From: Gloeopeniophorella convolvens
Lineage: Eukaryota; Basidiomycota; Agaricomycetes; Russulales
NCBI GenBank assembly: GCA_022496205.1
Contig: WTXD01000003.1
Span: forward strand, 1,116,001-1,180,000
Direction of reading: 5' to 3'
Length of the DNA stretch: 64,000 nt
Under the pieces are notes generated by a model, which was not told where the DNA came from, ran no database searches, and was given only the letters and a program-made list of their open reading frames with translations. A program made the translations under genes and the position numbers. Positions 48,330 through 59,906 of this stretch are shown one piece after another. The first letter of the stretch is position 1; the number at the start of each line of letters is the position of its first letter.

Positions 48330-50396
48330 GCGGGTCGGGCGTTGTCTGTTTTGTGGCTGTAGCATTGTATTCGACTGTATTATCCTAATTTTATTCTCTT
48401 TATCCGCATCGTGGTACCAAGTGAGAAGGACTGCGTCCCTGCACCGGATTGCACTGTTCGACTGTGCCGTCAAAGCGGTATTGTGGATGTTCGCCGCTGT
48501 GTCGAGTGAAGCTGGGAGCCTTGGAGATTGGCTTGCGCTTTGCGCCAGGTTGGTAGGTTCACGGCTTCCTATGCACGCAATGTTCCCATGTCTTCTTTCT
48601 ATATATGGGATTCAGTGAATGTTACATGGTAATGTTACTGCTGTATAGCCTTTTGAGGTGCACCATCAGGTTCATATGTAGCCAAGTCGTGGTGATTGCG
48701 GATTGCGGTACTCCCGTCGGAAATACCGCCTGATGTGAGGCGACGAACAGATCTCCCGGTACCCAAGTAAAGCCACTCGGAAAGCCGAACTCGACGCAGC
48801 CCCGCAGGCGTCGAGCAGCACAGATGCTTATCCAGACTGAGCACTTGCCGCCAGCTGCCGTGGATCGCACTTGCGCAGTCGGGCCTAGTCAGGACTTGAA
48901 CGGGTCCGATGTTCGCCTTCACATAGTCCACGGAGGCGGTGCAGGATGGTCATCGTTGCCTAGTAATGATGTGGGCTGTAATGCATGTAAAGGGGATGTG
49001 AGTTCGCTAATGAGCAATGCTGTGAAGGAGAAGCCACCACATGAACACCCACGCCTTTCCCCAGCTTGCCCAAGAAGACGCACGATGCACATATGACCAC
49101 CGCAAAAGGCTGGCTGGTCAGTGCAAGCCTCCCGGCGATAGTAGCCAAGACATCCAAAGCACCGCCGATATATATTGTGCAGCCAAGCGTCTAGGATGCA
49201 ATGAGGTGGACCGTAATACAGGCGGTGGGAGTGTGGGATCGCGAATGATCAACGCTGTGAAGGAGCAGCTACGCCCTTGCCCAAGAAGGCGCGCCGCACG
49301 CATATGACCACTGCAAAAGGCTGGCCTGCTAGCACAAGCCTCCCGGCGATAGCCAAGATGTTCATGGCACCACCAGTATGTGCATGCAGCCAGGCGTCTA
49401 GGGTGCCTTGCGCCAGCCTCGCCGCCCGGTCGCCTATCCGTTGGGCGCCCAGTGAGCCGGCCGCTCCCGCCGGAGTGTCGCAGTTTGACCAATAGGAGAC
49501 CGAAGTATCAGGTGCCCACAGCAAGTGACTGCGCATCGAAGGGGAGCACAGCATCCCCAAGCCAATGACGCGTGTCCTGGAGACGATCAAGTATCCGTAG
49601 CCCTCCGGAGAGCAATCCCGGCGCCAGGGAAAACAAGTAACGGAGGCTGATCACTGCGACCGTAGATGTGGGGTACGATTCGAGATGCATGCTTGGTCCC
49701 CTTGCCAGGCACAGATTGCTGGCTTCTCGGATGACGAACACCTAGAGGCATGCCAAGGCTCGGGAGCAACGATGAGCCTCTGCAGTCAGGAGGAATCAAA
49801 CGCCCGCGGCGCCGAGAGCAATAACGCAACCAGGAGAATACTAAGAAAGGCTTGGGACACCTTGAGCTTAACTGCGCAACGGGGCGGTCCGTGGGTCTGG
49901 GGTATTCGGTAATGCGCAGCAGACCGTGGTGCGCGGGCGGGCACGGGAACGGAACGCGTTTGACGGATTGCGGGCGTCAGCAAGGTCTGTCATATGGGTG
50001 GGTCTGTGCTGGGCATGCAATGCAATGGCGAGAGCAAAGATGATGTGTGGGGGGGGATGGGGACGGACTGCGATGGTTGCAGACGAAGCAATATGGCCGG
50101 CGATGGTCGTCAGCCAAGGGTGCAGGGATCACGTGCAGTAGCGTTTCGGCTGGCGGCCAAGATCAGACGAAGGAGGATATGAACGCGGCCACCGCGCAGG
50201 CGTCTCTCAGGCCGGCTCTCTTTCGCTTTCTACTCTGTCCTCTCGCTGGCCGAGACTTTTCCCTCTGTACAGCCCCTCCGTTCTCGCTCTTTTCCGCTTT
50301 TTATTTCGTTATTTAAGCTCGGCCTCTCGCCTGCAATCGACTCTTCACCACGGCGCCACTTTCACTAACAACAACCCACCTGATTGACCGGCCGCG
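48330..50396. other. 2-kb gap with a tandem duplication
   Basis: No recognisable gene. The middle part (48.99-49.45 kb) is a two-unit diverged tandem repeat listed separately. A 98-codon minus-strand frame (48635-48931) shows no motif. The right end should hold the promoter of the protease gene; a T-rich stretch at about 50290-50310 precedes it. Confidence 0.4.
48985..49405 (+). repeat. Two-copy tandem duplication of about 211 bp
   Basis: Matched landmarks recur at constant distance: CTTGCCCAAGAAG at 49065 and 49276, GCCTCCCGGCGATAG at 49127 and 49338, GCAGCC(A)GCGTCTAGG at 49179 and 49386, and GCTGTGAAGGAG at 49019 and 49254. The offset is 207-211 bp, or 235 where one unit has 24 extra bases. 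The copies are clearly diverged. No coding potential or known element. Confidence 0.75.
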
Positions 50397-52130
50397 ATGC
50401 ACTTCGAAGCCCTTCCCATAACACTGCTGATGGCGCTGTTTGCCATGGCCGACAATGCAGCTGCTGTCCCTGCACCTGCAGGCCGCTTCTCGTCCCGCGG
50501 ACTGCACATCCCCATCCTCCGGCGCGCTGCAGCGCAGCGCAACGACGCGGAGTGGGGGCTGTGGGCGAAGCAACAGAAAGAGTTGCTCGAGGGGAAGTAC
50601 GGCCGCGCTGCGAATGAGAAACGTTCCGCTGGCTACAACCTGTGCGTTACACCCTATGCTTCGGTCCGCTTGGCACCGGTTACAATCATGCTGACACGGG
50701 TATACACATCAGGCTCGTCAACCAGAACATCGACTCGAGGTGCGTTTAGTGCTGCGTATGCTGCGTCTTCCGCAGGTGCTGAGCGTGGCTGTGTGTGTAG
50801 TTACTTCGGCACTATAGCCGTTGGCACTCCTGCGACCGCCTACAATGTCATCCTCGACACGGGCTCGGCCGATCTCTGGCTGGCAGACTCGGCCTGCTCG
50901 CAAGGGTGCGACAACCTTTCGACGTACGACTCGTCCGCGTCGTCGTCATATGACAATCTGGGAAAGTCATTCGCGATCACGTATGGGAGCGGCCAGGCCA
51001 ACGGAGGGCTCGCGACCGAGGTTGTCGAGATGGCCGGCTTCAGGGTAGCCAACCAAGTCTTGGGTCCGTCCTTTCGTCTGTCCTCTGAAGGGAAGAGAGC
51101 ACGGACTTACCCCCTTCAGGCTTGTGCGACGAGGTCTCTTCTGGCCTGCTGAACGCACCAGTGTCAGGGCTGATGGGTTTGGCTTGGCAATCACTGTCCG
51201 CCTCTGGTTCAACCCCCTTCTGGCAGTCACTGTTCGAGGGCGGTGTCTGGGACGAGCCGCTCATGGCCTTCCACCTTACGCGCTTCCTGAACGAGTCGAA
51301 TACGCAGGAGCTGGAGCCCGGAGGAATTTTCACGATGGGTTAGCCTGCCCGCCCGCTGCGTCATAAGTATGACGAATTAATGTTCTTGGCAGGCACGACC
51401 AACACGTCGCTGTACACCGGCGAGATTGACTACCAGTCGGTCCCCTCGGACGCGGTCGTGTACTGGACGCTACCCATGACGAGCCTCCTCGTAAACTCGA
51501 ACGCTGTGTCGCTTCCCTCGGGCTCGGCTTCGTATGCTGCGATCGACACGGGCACGACGCTCATCGGCGGACCTAGCGACCAAGTTAGCGCCCTGTACGC
51601 CCAGATCCCTGGCGCCCAGGCAGGCAGCGGTAACCTCCAGGCTACTACACCTACCGTGCGCTGTCCCCTCTCCCCGCGCGTACTTCCGCCCCACACTGAC
51701 ACCGCCGCTTCACGACAGCCTGCTCAACGTCCGTGAACGTGACGCTCTCCTTCGGCGGCCAAAGCTGGCCCATCGCGCCAGACGACTTCAAGCAGGCCGA
51801 GCTCCAGGGCGGACAGCATGCCTCGGCGCCATCTTCAGCTTCCAGGGCAGCTCGAGCGCGCCTGCGTGGATCGTTGGCGACACGTTCCTCAAGAACGTCT
51901 ACGCCGTCTTCCGCGCGCAGCCGCCGTCCGTCGGCTTCGCCGCGCTCGCGGCCGACGCGCAGAGCCTCGACACCGCCGCGGGCGTCCCGACGCCCACGCT
52001 CGGCGCCGTCAGCGCGAGCGTGACCGGTTCCGGGCGCGCGCACTCGAGCGGCGCCGCGCCGCACGCGTTCGTACCGGCGCTCGCGCACCTCGCGTGCGTG
52101 CTCGGCGCCGCGCTGTGGTACCTCTTCTAG
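50397..52130 (+). CDS. GPI-anchored-type aspartic protease (pepsin A1), two apparent frameshifts
   Basis: Secreted or surface endopeptidase. Start at 50397 with a signal peptide (ALPITLLMALFAMADNAAA). A propeptide of about 60 residues leads to the mature enzyme: YFGTIAVGTPATAYNVILDT then GSADLW (first catalytic Asp), SFAITYGSGQANGGLATE, SGLMGLAWQSLSASGSTPFW, GEIDYQSVPSDAVVYWTLPM, and YAAIDTGTTLIGGPS (second Asp). Later come NVTLSFGGQSWPI, CLGAIFSFQGSSSAPAWIVG and DTFLKNVYAVF. A Ser/Ala-rich stalk and a hydrophobic C-terminus (HLACVLGAALWYLF) suggest a GPI anchor. Two frame changes, near 51640 (before YYTY) and 51818 (before CLGAIF), each look like one missing base. An alternative donor at about 51630 would avoid the first by skipping YYTYP. 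Both catalytic motifs lie before the breaks. Confidence 0.8.
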
Positions 52131-52737
52131 ATAGGGCCCTTGTTATATCTGAACTGATTCGGGTTGGTGGACGGAATGGACTGATGTGCATTCGCCGCGG
52201 GTTGGGTATCTCTCATGTATCTTTTTACTGCCTGCTGTGCGCGCCGCGCTGCCCTCAATGTATTATTTACTCGCATTGGCATTCGAACGGACGGTGTGCT
52301 GATATCAAATCCGCCTGCGTGGTCACTGAGGCCTGAGATCTGAGATACCAATGCTCACTATTGGCCTGGGCGCTCTGATCTACGGTCACGTATGTAGTCG
52401 GAGAGCGGTCTTGGGTTCGTGGTGGCGATTCATCCAGTTCAGAGCCGGAATTGGCGATGCGGTGGCACTGGCGATGTTATCTCCTAAAGCAGACCTTAGT
52501 AAGGGAAGACAGCCGTTCCGTTATACTGGCGATGATGGCTAGGGTGCCAGGCAGGGTGACGCAGGTCATGAATCGACCGCGCAAATCAGAGTCAGCCTTA
52601 TCCAACGTTTACTGGTCTATTGACAAACTTGAATTGAATATGCCATACAGGGGGCCGTAGCTACAAGAACAGTTCTGTGTGGATCATCAGGCTGCCTTTA
52701 TCAAAGAGAGTCTTGATCAAAAACTCTGAGCAAAAGG
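52131..52737. other. Gap; left edge of the F-box duplication
   Basis: 607 bp between convergent 3' ends. From about 52362 the sequence resembles that at 55590 (GGGCGCTCTGATCT...CGGTCAC), marking the start of the duplicated segment. No gene. Confidence 0.5.
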
Positions 52738-54466
52738 CTATTCAGACGAATCGGATTCGCCGTCTTCCTCGACACCTTCGGACCCCGCAGAATCTGACTC
52801 ACTGTCTTCTTCACTTCCTTCGGACGAACTCGACTCACTGTCTTCTTCGTCTCCTCTGAACCACCCCGATCCACTGCCTTCCTCGACCCCCTCGGCGGAG
52901 GCACCTCCCAGGCAGCAGGTCCGGCTCAGTCAGCTCGGACCGCCGCCCATACGTGCCGACGGACCACGCTGGCAAAGACTCATACTCGCGGGGCGTCGGC
53001 AGCCAAACTGTGCAGCCATCTCTCGAGCCGCCACCGGTTGTGCGTCGTGCCGGTTTCCTCGTACCATGAGAATGTCTCCAGGTACGCTCGCCAGTCCAAC
53101 TGCCCGACCTGGATCGGGGTCGGGTTCCCAATGGCCTTCCAGCCGGCCCAGTCGGCGGGCGTAGTTGGCAGCATCCAGCCAGATTCGCGCACCAGGCCAA
53201 AGTGGATGCCTTGCTGGTCTCCGAGCAGATTGTGCAGTCCTTGGCAGGTGCGCAGCAGGTTGTGTACGTGGAAAGCATGCTTTGGTGGATGATGGGGCGG
53301 ATGTTGTCTAGAGAATTGGGAGGCAGGGACCGGAGAAACGAGATGATGTGTGAGAATAGCTCGCTGATGGAGAGGACGCGGAATAAGGCTGAGGGCTGGG
53401 TCTGGCTAGGTTGGGAGTGGAAATGCATCTGCGAGGGCGAGGCCAGTTCCAGCTTCGGGAAGACAGATGGATGGGCAAGCAGCCAAGTGCATTCTTTCAT
53501 TGAGTATGTCCAGAAGCTATGGTGGTAATCCCGGTTTTCATCGTGCCATTCATATAGCCTCGCGTAGTCGAAACTGTATCCGTTGTACCGATCGTCCATA
53601 TAATCGTCGTATTGTATCAACCTGTACGCTTCCACATCCATGGCCCGAGACGGTTCAGGAAAAATGGCATTGCAGAGCTTGGCGGGAGTAGTCTCGAGTC
53701 GGCGACACATGTACGACAGGCACATGCGGTGAATGGTGAGGAACGGCTCCGCCTTCCTCGCAGAGATCCATTCTTTGCCTCCGAGTACAACAGGTCCCGG
53801 GTCTTTGTAACCATCGTATGGGAATTTGACGCTGCGTGAAGGCGGGTGAGCACAGAGGAAGATACGGTCCGCACTACGATGGGTCTATACCGGGTGGGGC
53901 AAACAAAATCCGTGTCCTTCCAAAGGCGCGAAATCACGGTGCCATCTTCCCAATAACGCCCGTCTTCTTCAGTGATGCACACCAGCTCGTCAATCGACTG
54001 GGCTTCAGCTTTGGGGAATAGGCCTGTGCAATTGCGAAGTACACGAACTTCCTCAGAGACAGTAGGCCATATCTTCGGTAGCCAGCGGTACTTCCAAGTC
54101 TTGTATGCGTCTCTGAGAGGTCCGCCACTGCAACAGAGAGATTGTTACAATGAGCGACAGGGGTGCACAGACGACTATGGTCGATTTGCGTACCAGAAAT
54201 AGCAATAGCAGAACTTTGGCTTAGAGTCGAACATCTCGATGGGATGCCCCCGAGTTCGCTGCCAGTGGTTTGTGGCAAGAGGGGCACGGAATGCGGGCTC
54301 TCAAATTCGCTGCAGCAGGCCGAGACGTGCACGTGCCTCGCGTCCTATGCCACAAAGTGGTCACATCCTCGGGGATTTCGCTGCCTCATATTACCCGAGC
54401 TGAATCATCGCTTGCAACAGTCTTGGTGAGGCTCCTCGAGAGATGGCTGACAGTATGGAGAAGGGC
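52362..54466. repeat. Tandem segmental duplication, unit A
   Basis: Direct counterpart of 55590-57914. It includes the whole F-box-like gene, about 375 bp beyond its stop codon and about 230 bp upstream (ending in the shared CAGTCTTGGTGAGG...CTGACAGTAT). The offset is about 3.2 kb. Unit A lacks the MITE found in unit B. Confidence 0.75.
52738..54234 (-). pseudogene. F-box-like gene, copy 1, frameshifted
   Basis: Start at 54234 (MFDSKPKFCYCYF). An intron follows, then CGGPLRDAYKTWKYRWLP and DELVCITEEDGRYWEDGTVI, a second intron, then VKFPYDGYKDPGPVVLGG, TIHRMCLSYMCRRL, and the F-box-like SALFRVLSISELFSHIISFL. Compared with copy 2, one base is missing at about 53262 (after MLSTYT) and another at about 53020 (in RLES-MAA). 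A third is probably missing at about 52893, before an acidic Glu/Ser repeat tail (GDEEDSESSSSEGSEEDSES) that is much longer than in copy 2 and ends at 52738. With the breaks the protein would end shortly after the F-box. The tail frame and family conservation suggest it was functional recently, or that the missing bases are sequencing errors. Confidence 0.75.
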
Positions 54467-55999
54467 ACGAGGCAAGCAGAGTTTGCATCCACAGTAGCGA
54501 GAGCCTGTGCCAGAGCACACCTTGTCCTACTCGTCCGGCGTCTTTGCGAGGTGTGCGCGCACCTTGGTGATATCTCCTGGAAAGCGAAAGGTGCTCGCGA
54601 GATAGATGTGGGGTGCAGTGCGTTAAGGATATGCAAGGGCGACGCGAGACGAGGCAGTGGTGGGATGTGACTCGAGGCAGCTCGAGAAGGACGGCCGGGA
54701 AAACCTGAAGCGCGGGGCATGAATATTTGAATGCGTGACCAGTGCCTCTGCAGGCACGTCGGACGTCCACATCAGGTCGCCGGCTGGGAAATGCCATGTG
54801 GCCGAAGCAGTGCGGCGTATGACCGGTGTATGCAGGGTGGCAGGGATGGGGCAGGTGACGGACGAAACGATGTTAGAAGCAGCGCGGAAGCGGCGAGCAA
54901 CATGCTCACGTATGCGCTACTACTCCGCACTGCGCTCGCGCTCACGCCCCCTTATAATGGCCTTGCGCAACGAAAGTGGTGGGGAGACAGATAAAGCGAT
55001 GAGGCAAGTTGGGGGCAGAGGGACCGAAAGTTTGTGCGCGGGGTGGATCGACCGTTTCGTTGCGCTGCCACGAATTGGCTGTGCGTTCGGCAAGACCGCC
55101 AATTATCTGAATGGTTTCGCCCCGCTCATCGAGTCGTGACCGCTGCTGTCTCACAGCTGAAGTGAGTAGTCAATATTTCAATCTTGCACCAGGTTGCACC
55201 TCTGAATCGGAAAGAGCCGTGGGAGAACCTGTATTTGGTCTCCCACCTTTGCTCGCTGTTCCCACCTGTTCCCACTGTCTCCTGAACGCCGTTGGCTGCT
55301 TTCATTGAGGTGCCTACGCCGACGCACCCGGACTCTCACATCGAGATGCACGCAGTGCGATGCCCCCAACATCACCAACGGGCAGGCGCATTGGCAGACT
55401 GGTGGACAATTCATGGCAATCGCGAACAGACTGACGGGCATTCGCCTCAAACGTGCAGGGTCCCACTCATATATTTTTGTTGCCTAGATGCTGGGCGCGC
55501 TGCGCCCACCCTCAACATATCAGTTATTTACATCGACAATGGAAGAGATGATGGAGTGGTGCCCGCAGGCTAGCTCCTCGCTGGCACGGGCACGGGCTGG
55601 GCGCTCTGATCTGCGGTCACTCGTGTTGAGTATCGACGGACCAGGTCTTCAGACGTGGACGGAGGGCGGGTCATGCATCGGGGAGGTCAGCAGGTGGTGC
55701 ATTTTCACTGGAGGCCATTCTCAGGGCTCTGCAGACAGCGCATATACTCATAATATGCGACCCGTACGCATGATACTCGGTTCCCTAAGTTGGCTCCGGA
55801 CCAGCAACGGCCAATCCCGCCATGGTTCCCGGGATTAGGTAGTTACGATCCTGTCCACTAGCGCGTGCTGACAAGCTTGACCAACCTGCCATGAGGAAGT
55901 TGTAGATACAGGAATAGCTTCATATGCAACAAGGTCACCCCTACTTTCGAACCCCCACCCAGCCTTTTCAGAGCATATCTTGTCCAACAGGGTCTAAGA
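54235..55999. other. Region between the two F-box-like copies
   Basis: Contains the promoter side of copy 1 (to about 54466), about 1.1 kb of unassigned DNA, and the downstream side of copy 2 (from about 55590). Short frames only, no motif, no RNA gene. Confidence 0.4.
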
Positions 56000-57400
56000 T
56001 CATTCTGACCATTCTGACGTGTCGTCTTCTGTGTCGTCTTCTTCGACTCTTTCGGGAGGCACCTCCCACGTAAACATTGTCGGCTCAGTCAGCCTAGACG
56101 GCCGCCCATACTCTCCAACAGACCACTCCGGCGACTCCGAGGACCTACCACCCTCGTCCACATACTCGGGGCGTGTTGGTAACGCAAACTGCGCAGCCAT
56201 GCTCTCGAGCCGCCACCGGTTGCGCACGTGCCGGTCATCCTCGTACCATACGAATGTCTCCAGGTACGCTCGCCAGTCCAACTGCCCGACCCGGATCGGG
56301 GTCGGATTCCCAACGGCCTTCCATCCCGCCCAATCGGCCGGGGTGGTGGGCAGCATCCAGCCAGAGTCGCGCACAATGTCAAAGTAGACGCTCTGCTGGT
56401 GTCTGAGCAGATTATGTAGTCCTTGGCAAGTGCGCAACAGTTTCGTGTACGCGGAAAGCATGCTTTGATGTATGATGGGGCGGATGTTGTCTAGAGAGTC
56501 TGGAGGCGGGGACCGGAGAAACGAGATGATGTGTGAGAATAGCTCACTGATGGAGAGGACACGGAATAAAGCTGAGGGCTGTGCCTGGCTGGGTTGGGAG
56601 AAGTGCGTCTGCGAAGGCTTGGCTGGCTCCAGCTTGGGGAAGACAGACGGATGCGCAAGTAGCCAAGCGCAGTCTTTCATCGTCGGTGTCCAGAAGTTAT
56701 ACCTCTCGTTCCCGTCTTCATCGCGATAGGGGTGTCGCATCGCGTAGTCAAAATTGTACCCGTCGTACCGACCGTCCATATAATCGTTGTAGCGTATCAA
56801 TGTGTATTCCTTCGACAACCATGCAGGCCGTGGCTTAGGGAAAATGGCACACCAGAGCTTGTGTGGGGTAATTTTGAGCCGACGACAGATGTACGACAGG
56901 CACATGCGGTGGATGGTGAGGAACGGCTCCGCCTTCTTCGCGGACGTCCATTCGTTATTTCCGAGTACAACAGGTTCCCGCTCCCTAGTAGCGGCGTACG
57001 GAAATTTAACGCTGCGTGAAGGCATGTGAGCGAGAAAGAAGACACGAACCACACTCCGTCGAGTGCATACCTGGTGGGGCAAACAAAACCTGTGTCACTC
57101 CAAAGGCGCGAGATCACGGTTCCGTCTTCCCAGTAACGCCCGTCTTCTTCAGTGATGCACACCAGCTCATCGATCGACTTGTTTTCAATTTCAGGAAAAA
57201 AGCCCGTGCATAAGAGATGGGGTTTCTCGGAGATAGTAGGCCATATCTCTGGTAACCAGCGATATTTCCAAGTCTTGTATGCGTCTCTAAGAGGCCCACC
57301 ACTACAACGGAGAGATCGTCAGAACGAGCAACCAGAGTGTACCCGAGAACAGTGCGTACCAGAAATAACAATAACAGAACATGGGCTTTTGCTCGAACAT
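56000..57400 (-). CDS. F-box-like protein, copy 2, intact
   Basis: Start at 57400 (MFEQKPMFCYCYF). The first intron joins this to CGGPLRDAYKTWKYRWLP, making a CxCxxCGGP motif that looks metal binding. After DELVCITEEDGRYWEDGTVI and VISRLWSDTGFVCPT a second intron leads to SVKFPYAATREREPVVLG, HRMCLSYICRRLKITPHKLW, and an acidic Tyr/Asp segment (YNDYMDGRYDGYNFDYAMR). The F-box-like region SALFRVLSISELFSHIISFL, then RTCQGLHNLLRHQQSVYF, follows. Next are a Trp-rich block (SGWMLPTTPADWAGWKAVGN; GQLDWRAYLETFVWYED) and a short acidic tail (VEEDDTEDDTSEWSE). About 450 residues. An F-box in mid-protein with a cysteine motif at the N-terminus is a lineage-specific basidiomycete arrangement. SCF adaptor function is inferred. 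Confidence 0.7.
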
Positions 57401-57423
57401 CTCGATGGGCCCCTGAATCCGCT

Positions 57424-57713
57424 CACTGCCCGCACGCCAGAATACCTACCGGGAAAAAACCGTGGGAATCGCCGGAATGGCCGCTTCATACGTATACGGG
57501 AATCTGCTGGGCAGGGAGCCGTCCTGGAGTCTAAAAATGTTCACAACGTGACCTGTTTTTAGCTATGGATTTGAAATCTTGACGGCTTTTTTGCACCAGA
57601 TTTAAACTTTTCTCATAGGATCCTTCCCAAGTATGTATTGTAACCGGATGAGTCAGCCGCGTCAGCGATTTTCACGGTTTTTTCCCGGTAGGTATTCTGG
57701 CGTGCGGGCAGTG
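57424..57713. mobile_element. 290-bp MITE with 41-bp perfect inverted repeats, CACTA type
   Basis: 57424-57464 and 57673-57713 are exact inverted copies (41 bp, beginning CACTGCCCGCACGCCAGAAT), with similarity continuing a few bases inward. GCT flanks both sides (57421-57423 and 57714-57716), a 3-bp target duplication. CACTG ends and a 3-bp duplication are the hallmarks of the CACTA/EnSpm superfamily. The paralogous unit A has the uninterrupted site at about 54253-54270. No coding capacity. It sits about 24 bp upstream of the copy-2 start codon, in its leader or promoter. Confidence 0.9.
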
Positions 57714-57716
57714 GCT

Positions 57717-58474
57717 GCTCGTGGTTTGTGGTAAGAGTGACACGACATGCGGACCTTAGATTTGCCGTAGGAGGCGGACACGTGCAGCATGACGCAGATA
57801 TCCTAGGGGCCTGTCGCCTCCTGTCGCTGATTTGAGCTGAACCGTCGCTTATAAGTAACAGTCTTGGTGAGGTTCCTCGAGAGTTGGATGTTAGCTGACA
57901 GTATAGAAAGGGTGAACGTTGATGATACCCAGCGCTGAGCATCTCTGGTCTCGAGGACGCCGGGAATGTGTTTCTGCTGCCATGTCGCCGGCATGCAGCC
58001 ACTGCGCCGGCATGGGTCCTCGCTGCTTGCTCCGACCGTCCCTTCCGGTCACGAAAAACGCTGCGCGACGGATGTGAACTTTGTTTGCCTCGCGCACTAG
58101 GGTAGGTAGCCTCAGCAGACCGCAGCTATCGGTGTTATGATGGCCGTGGGCTTACGATGTACCCGCGTCGCTCCAGGCGCAGCAACCGGTGCACGGTGCA
58201 TCACATCGTGAGCTGTTGGCATTGAGATCTGAAGGTGATACACCAACCCAGCGCTCGATGACGGTCTGCCAATCAAAGGTGCTATGTAAGTACATAGGTA
58301 CTAGGTACTCGCAGTCACGCGGACGCGGACGGGCCTCGGGACCGGGATCTGGGACCTGGGACCTGTGCCTGGCGCCCTGGCGGACGCCGTCTGTCAGCAT
58401 AGCTCCTCCACTCCGCACCTCACGCCGACGCACCACCACGCCCACATTCACATCGAGACGCGCGCAGCGCCCCA
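57717..58474. other. Gap: rest of copy-2 upstream region
   Basis: The left 200 bp belong to duplication unit B. The remainder has short frames without motifs and lies downstream of the methyltransferase gene. Confidence 0.35.
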
Positions 58475-59906
58475 TCATCGACGCCGCAAAGCGGACCAAT
58501 CACCCAGCCGCCCGCCGGCCCAGATCTCAACCGGCAGCCCGCCCGCGCCCGCCTCGTCCCCGACGCGCTGCAGCGCGACGCCCGCGCCGCGGCGCAGCAT
58601 GTCCCACAGCGCGCGCTCGGCGGGGTCGCGCTCCTTGTACGCGAGCAGCACGAGCATATGCGGGCGCAGCGCGAGCAGCGCCGCGAGCGTTCTGAGCAAC
58701 GCGGGGAAGGAGGACGTGTTGTACGTCACGTCGGCCATGCTGCGGGCGTGCGCGTCAGGGGCACTGGGGCAGGGCGTGGTGCATTGGGGTGGGGGGGGGG
58801 CTCACACGATGATGTCGAAGCCGGCGTGGTCGTGGGAGGCTTGGATTGAAGCGGGGAGGTCCTCGTCCCAGTCGAGCTGGAGGGCCGTTGGCGCGCAGCC
58901 GGGGAAGAGCGCGGCGTTCGCCTGGATGTTGTGCCCCATAATCTCCATCGAAGATGCTGGAGACAGTGATCCATAATGTCGGCGTGTGTCATCGCGGCAG
59001 GACAGCCGTAGGGATGACTCACGCAGATCCGTGGATAGAATGGAAGTTCTGTGCGCCGCTGCAGACGGGCTGGCCGCGCGCAGCGCTGCAAGGACGATCG
59101 ATACGGTCCCGGTCCCAGCACCTGCCGGGAGATCCGTTGAGCTGAGAGAAAGGAACGTGTTTTCTGGGAAGCACGGCAGACCTAGCTCGATGATGTCGCA
59201 GTCGTTGGGCGCGAACAGTCTTTCCCTGAGTGTTTGCACGAGAGGGGACAGGGCAGGCACGCTGTCACCCTGCGCTGCCAGTCGCACGAGCCATGCGCTC
59301 AGGCCGATCCCGCTGTCCCAGAGTTTCTGCAGCGCTGCCGAGCATCAGCGCTCCCCTCTAACAGCCCGCCGCCGCCGAGCCGCCCACCTTGTCCAGATCG
59401 AACGAGGTCATTTCTTTGATGTGCATCAGAGGCACGTCGTCCCCATTGAACAGGCGGAAAGTGCGCGTGATCGCCTCTTGCTTGACAGCCCTGACGGGGG
59501 CTGCCGCGTTCCGGCGAGGCGTGATACGTATGGGAAGCGACGACACAGGCAGCGGCAATTTTCCGACGGCGCGGTCGCGCAGGTCGATAATTGCTGAAGA
59601 GACTGCGGGCAAAGGGGAGAGCACGAGGCAGCAGTCTGTCCCGGCGGGGCCAAGCAGCCTGGGAGACGGCGGCGCGACGCTGAGCGACTTGTACGCGTTC
59701 TCCTGCCGCCAAGTCGTGAGTTTTGCGGGCTCTGACAGCCTCACGAGGCCTTGCGCGGAGCGTGCAGTCCACCAGTAGAAGATGTCCGCGCTATCGGGAA
59801 ATGGCTCGGTGCGAAGATCGTTGGAGATCTGCGGCGTCAGGACCACAGGCGACAAGGCGATGCCTGAAAGCGGTGGCGGGCGTAAAAACGACACGTAGAA
59901 AAACAT
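58475..59906 (-). CDS. Family-16 protein methyltransferase (METTL21/22-like)
   Basis: Seven-beta-strand SAM-dependent methyltransferase, probably acting on a protein lysine. Start at 59906 (MFFYVSFLRPPPLSGIAL). The N-terminal part includes RTFRLFNGDDVPLMHIKEMT. An intron then gives KLWDSGIGLSAWLVRLAAQG, the (L)W(D/P)xxxxL lead-in typical of the family. SAM motif I is DIIELGAGTGTVSIVLAAL, joined across another intron. Next are ILSTDL, MGHNIQANAALF, ALQLDWDEDLP, and FDIIVMADVTYNTSSFPALL (the D-V-x-Y-x post-motif replacing the usual DxxY). MLVLLAYKERDPAERALWD follows, with a basic end at 58475. Four introns, all consistent. About 370 residues. The substrate cannot be told from sequence. Confidence 0.83.

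Larger units (their letters stand above)
55590..57914. repeat. Tandem segmental duplication, unit B
   Basis: Direct counterpart of 52362-54466, with the intact gene copy. It is about 290 bp longer upstream of the gene because of the MITE at 57424-57713. Confidence 0.75.
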
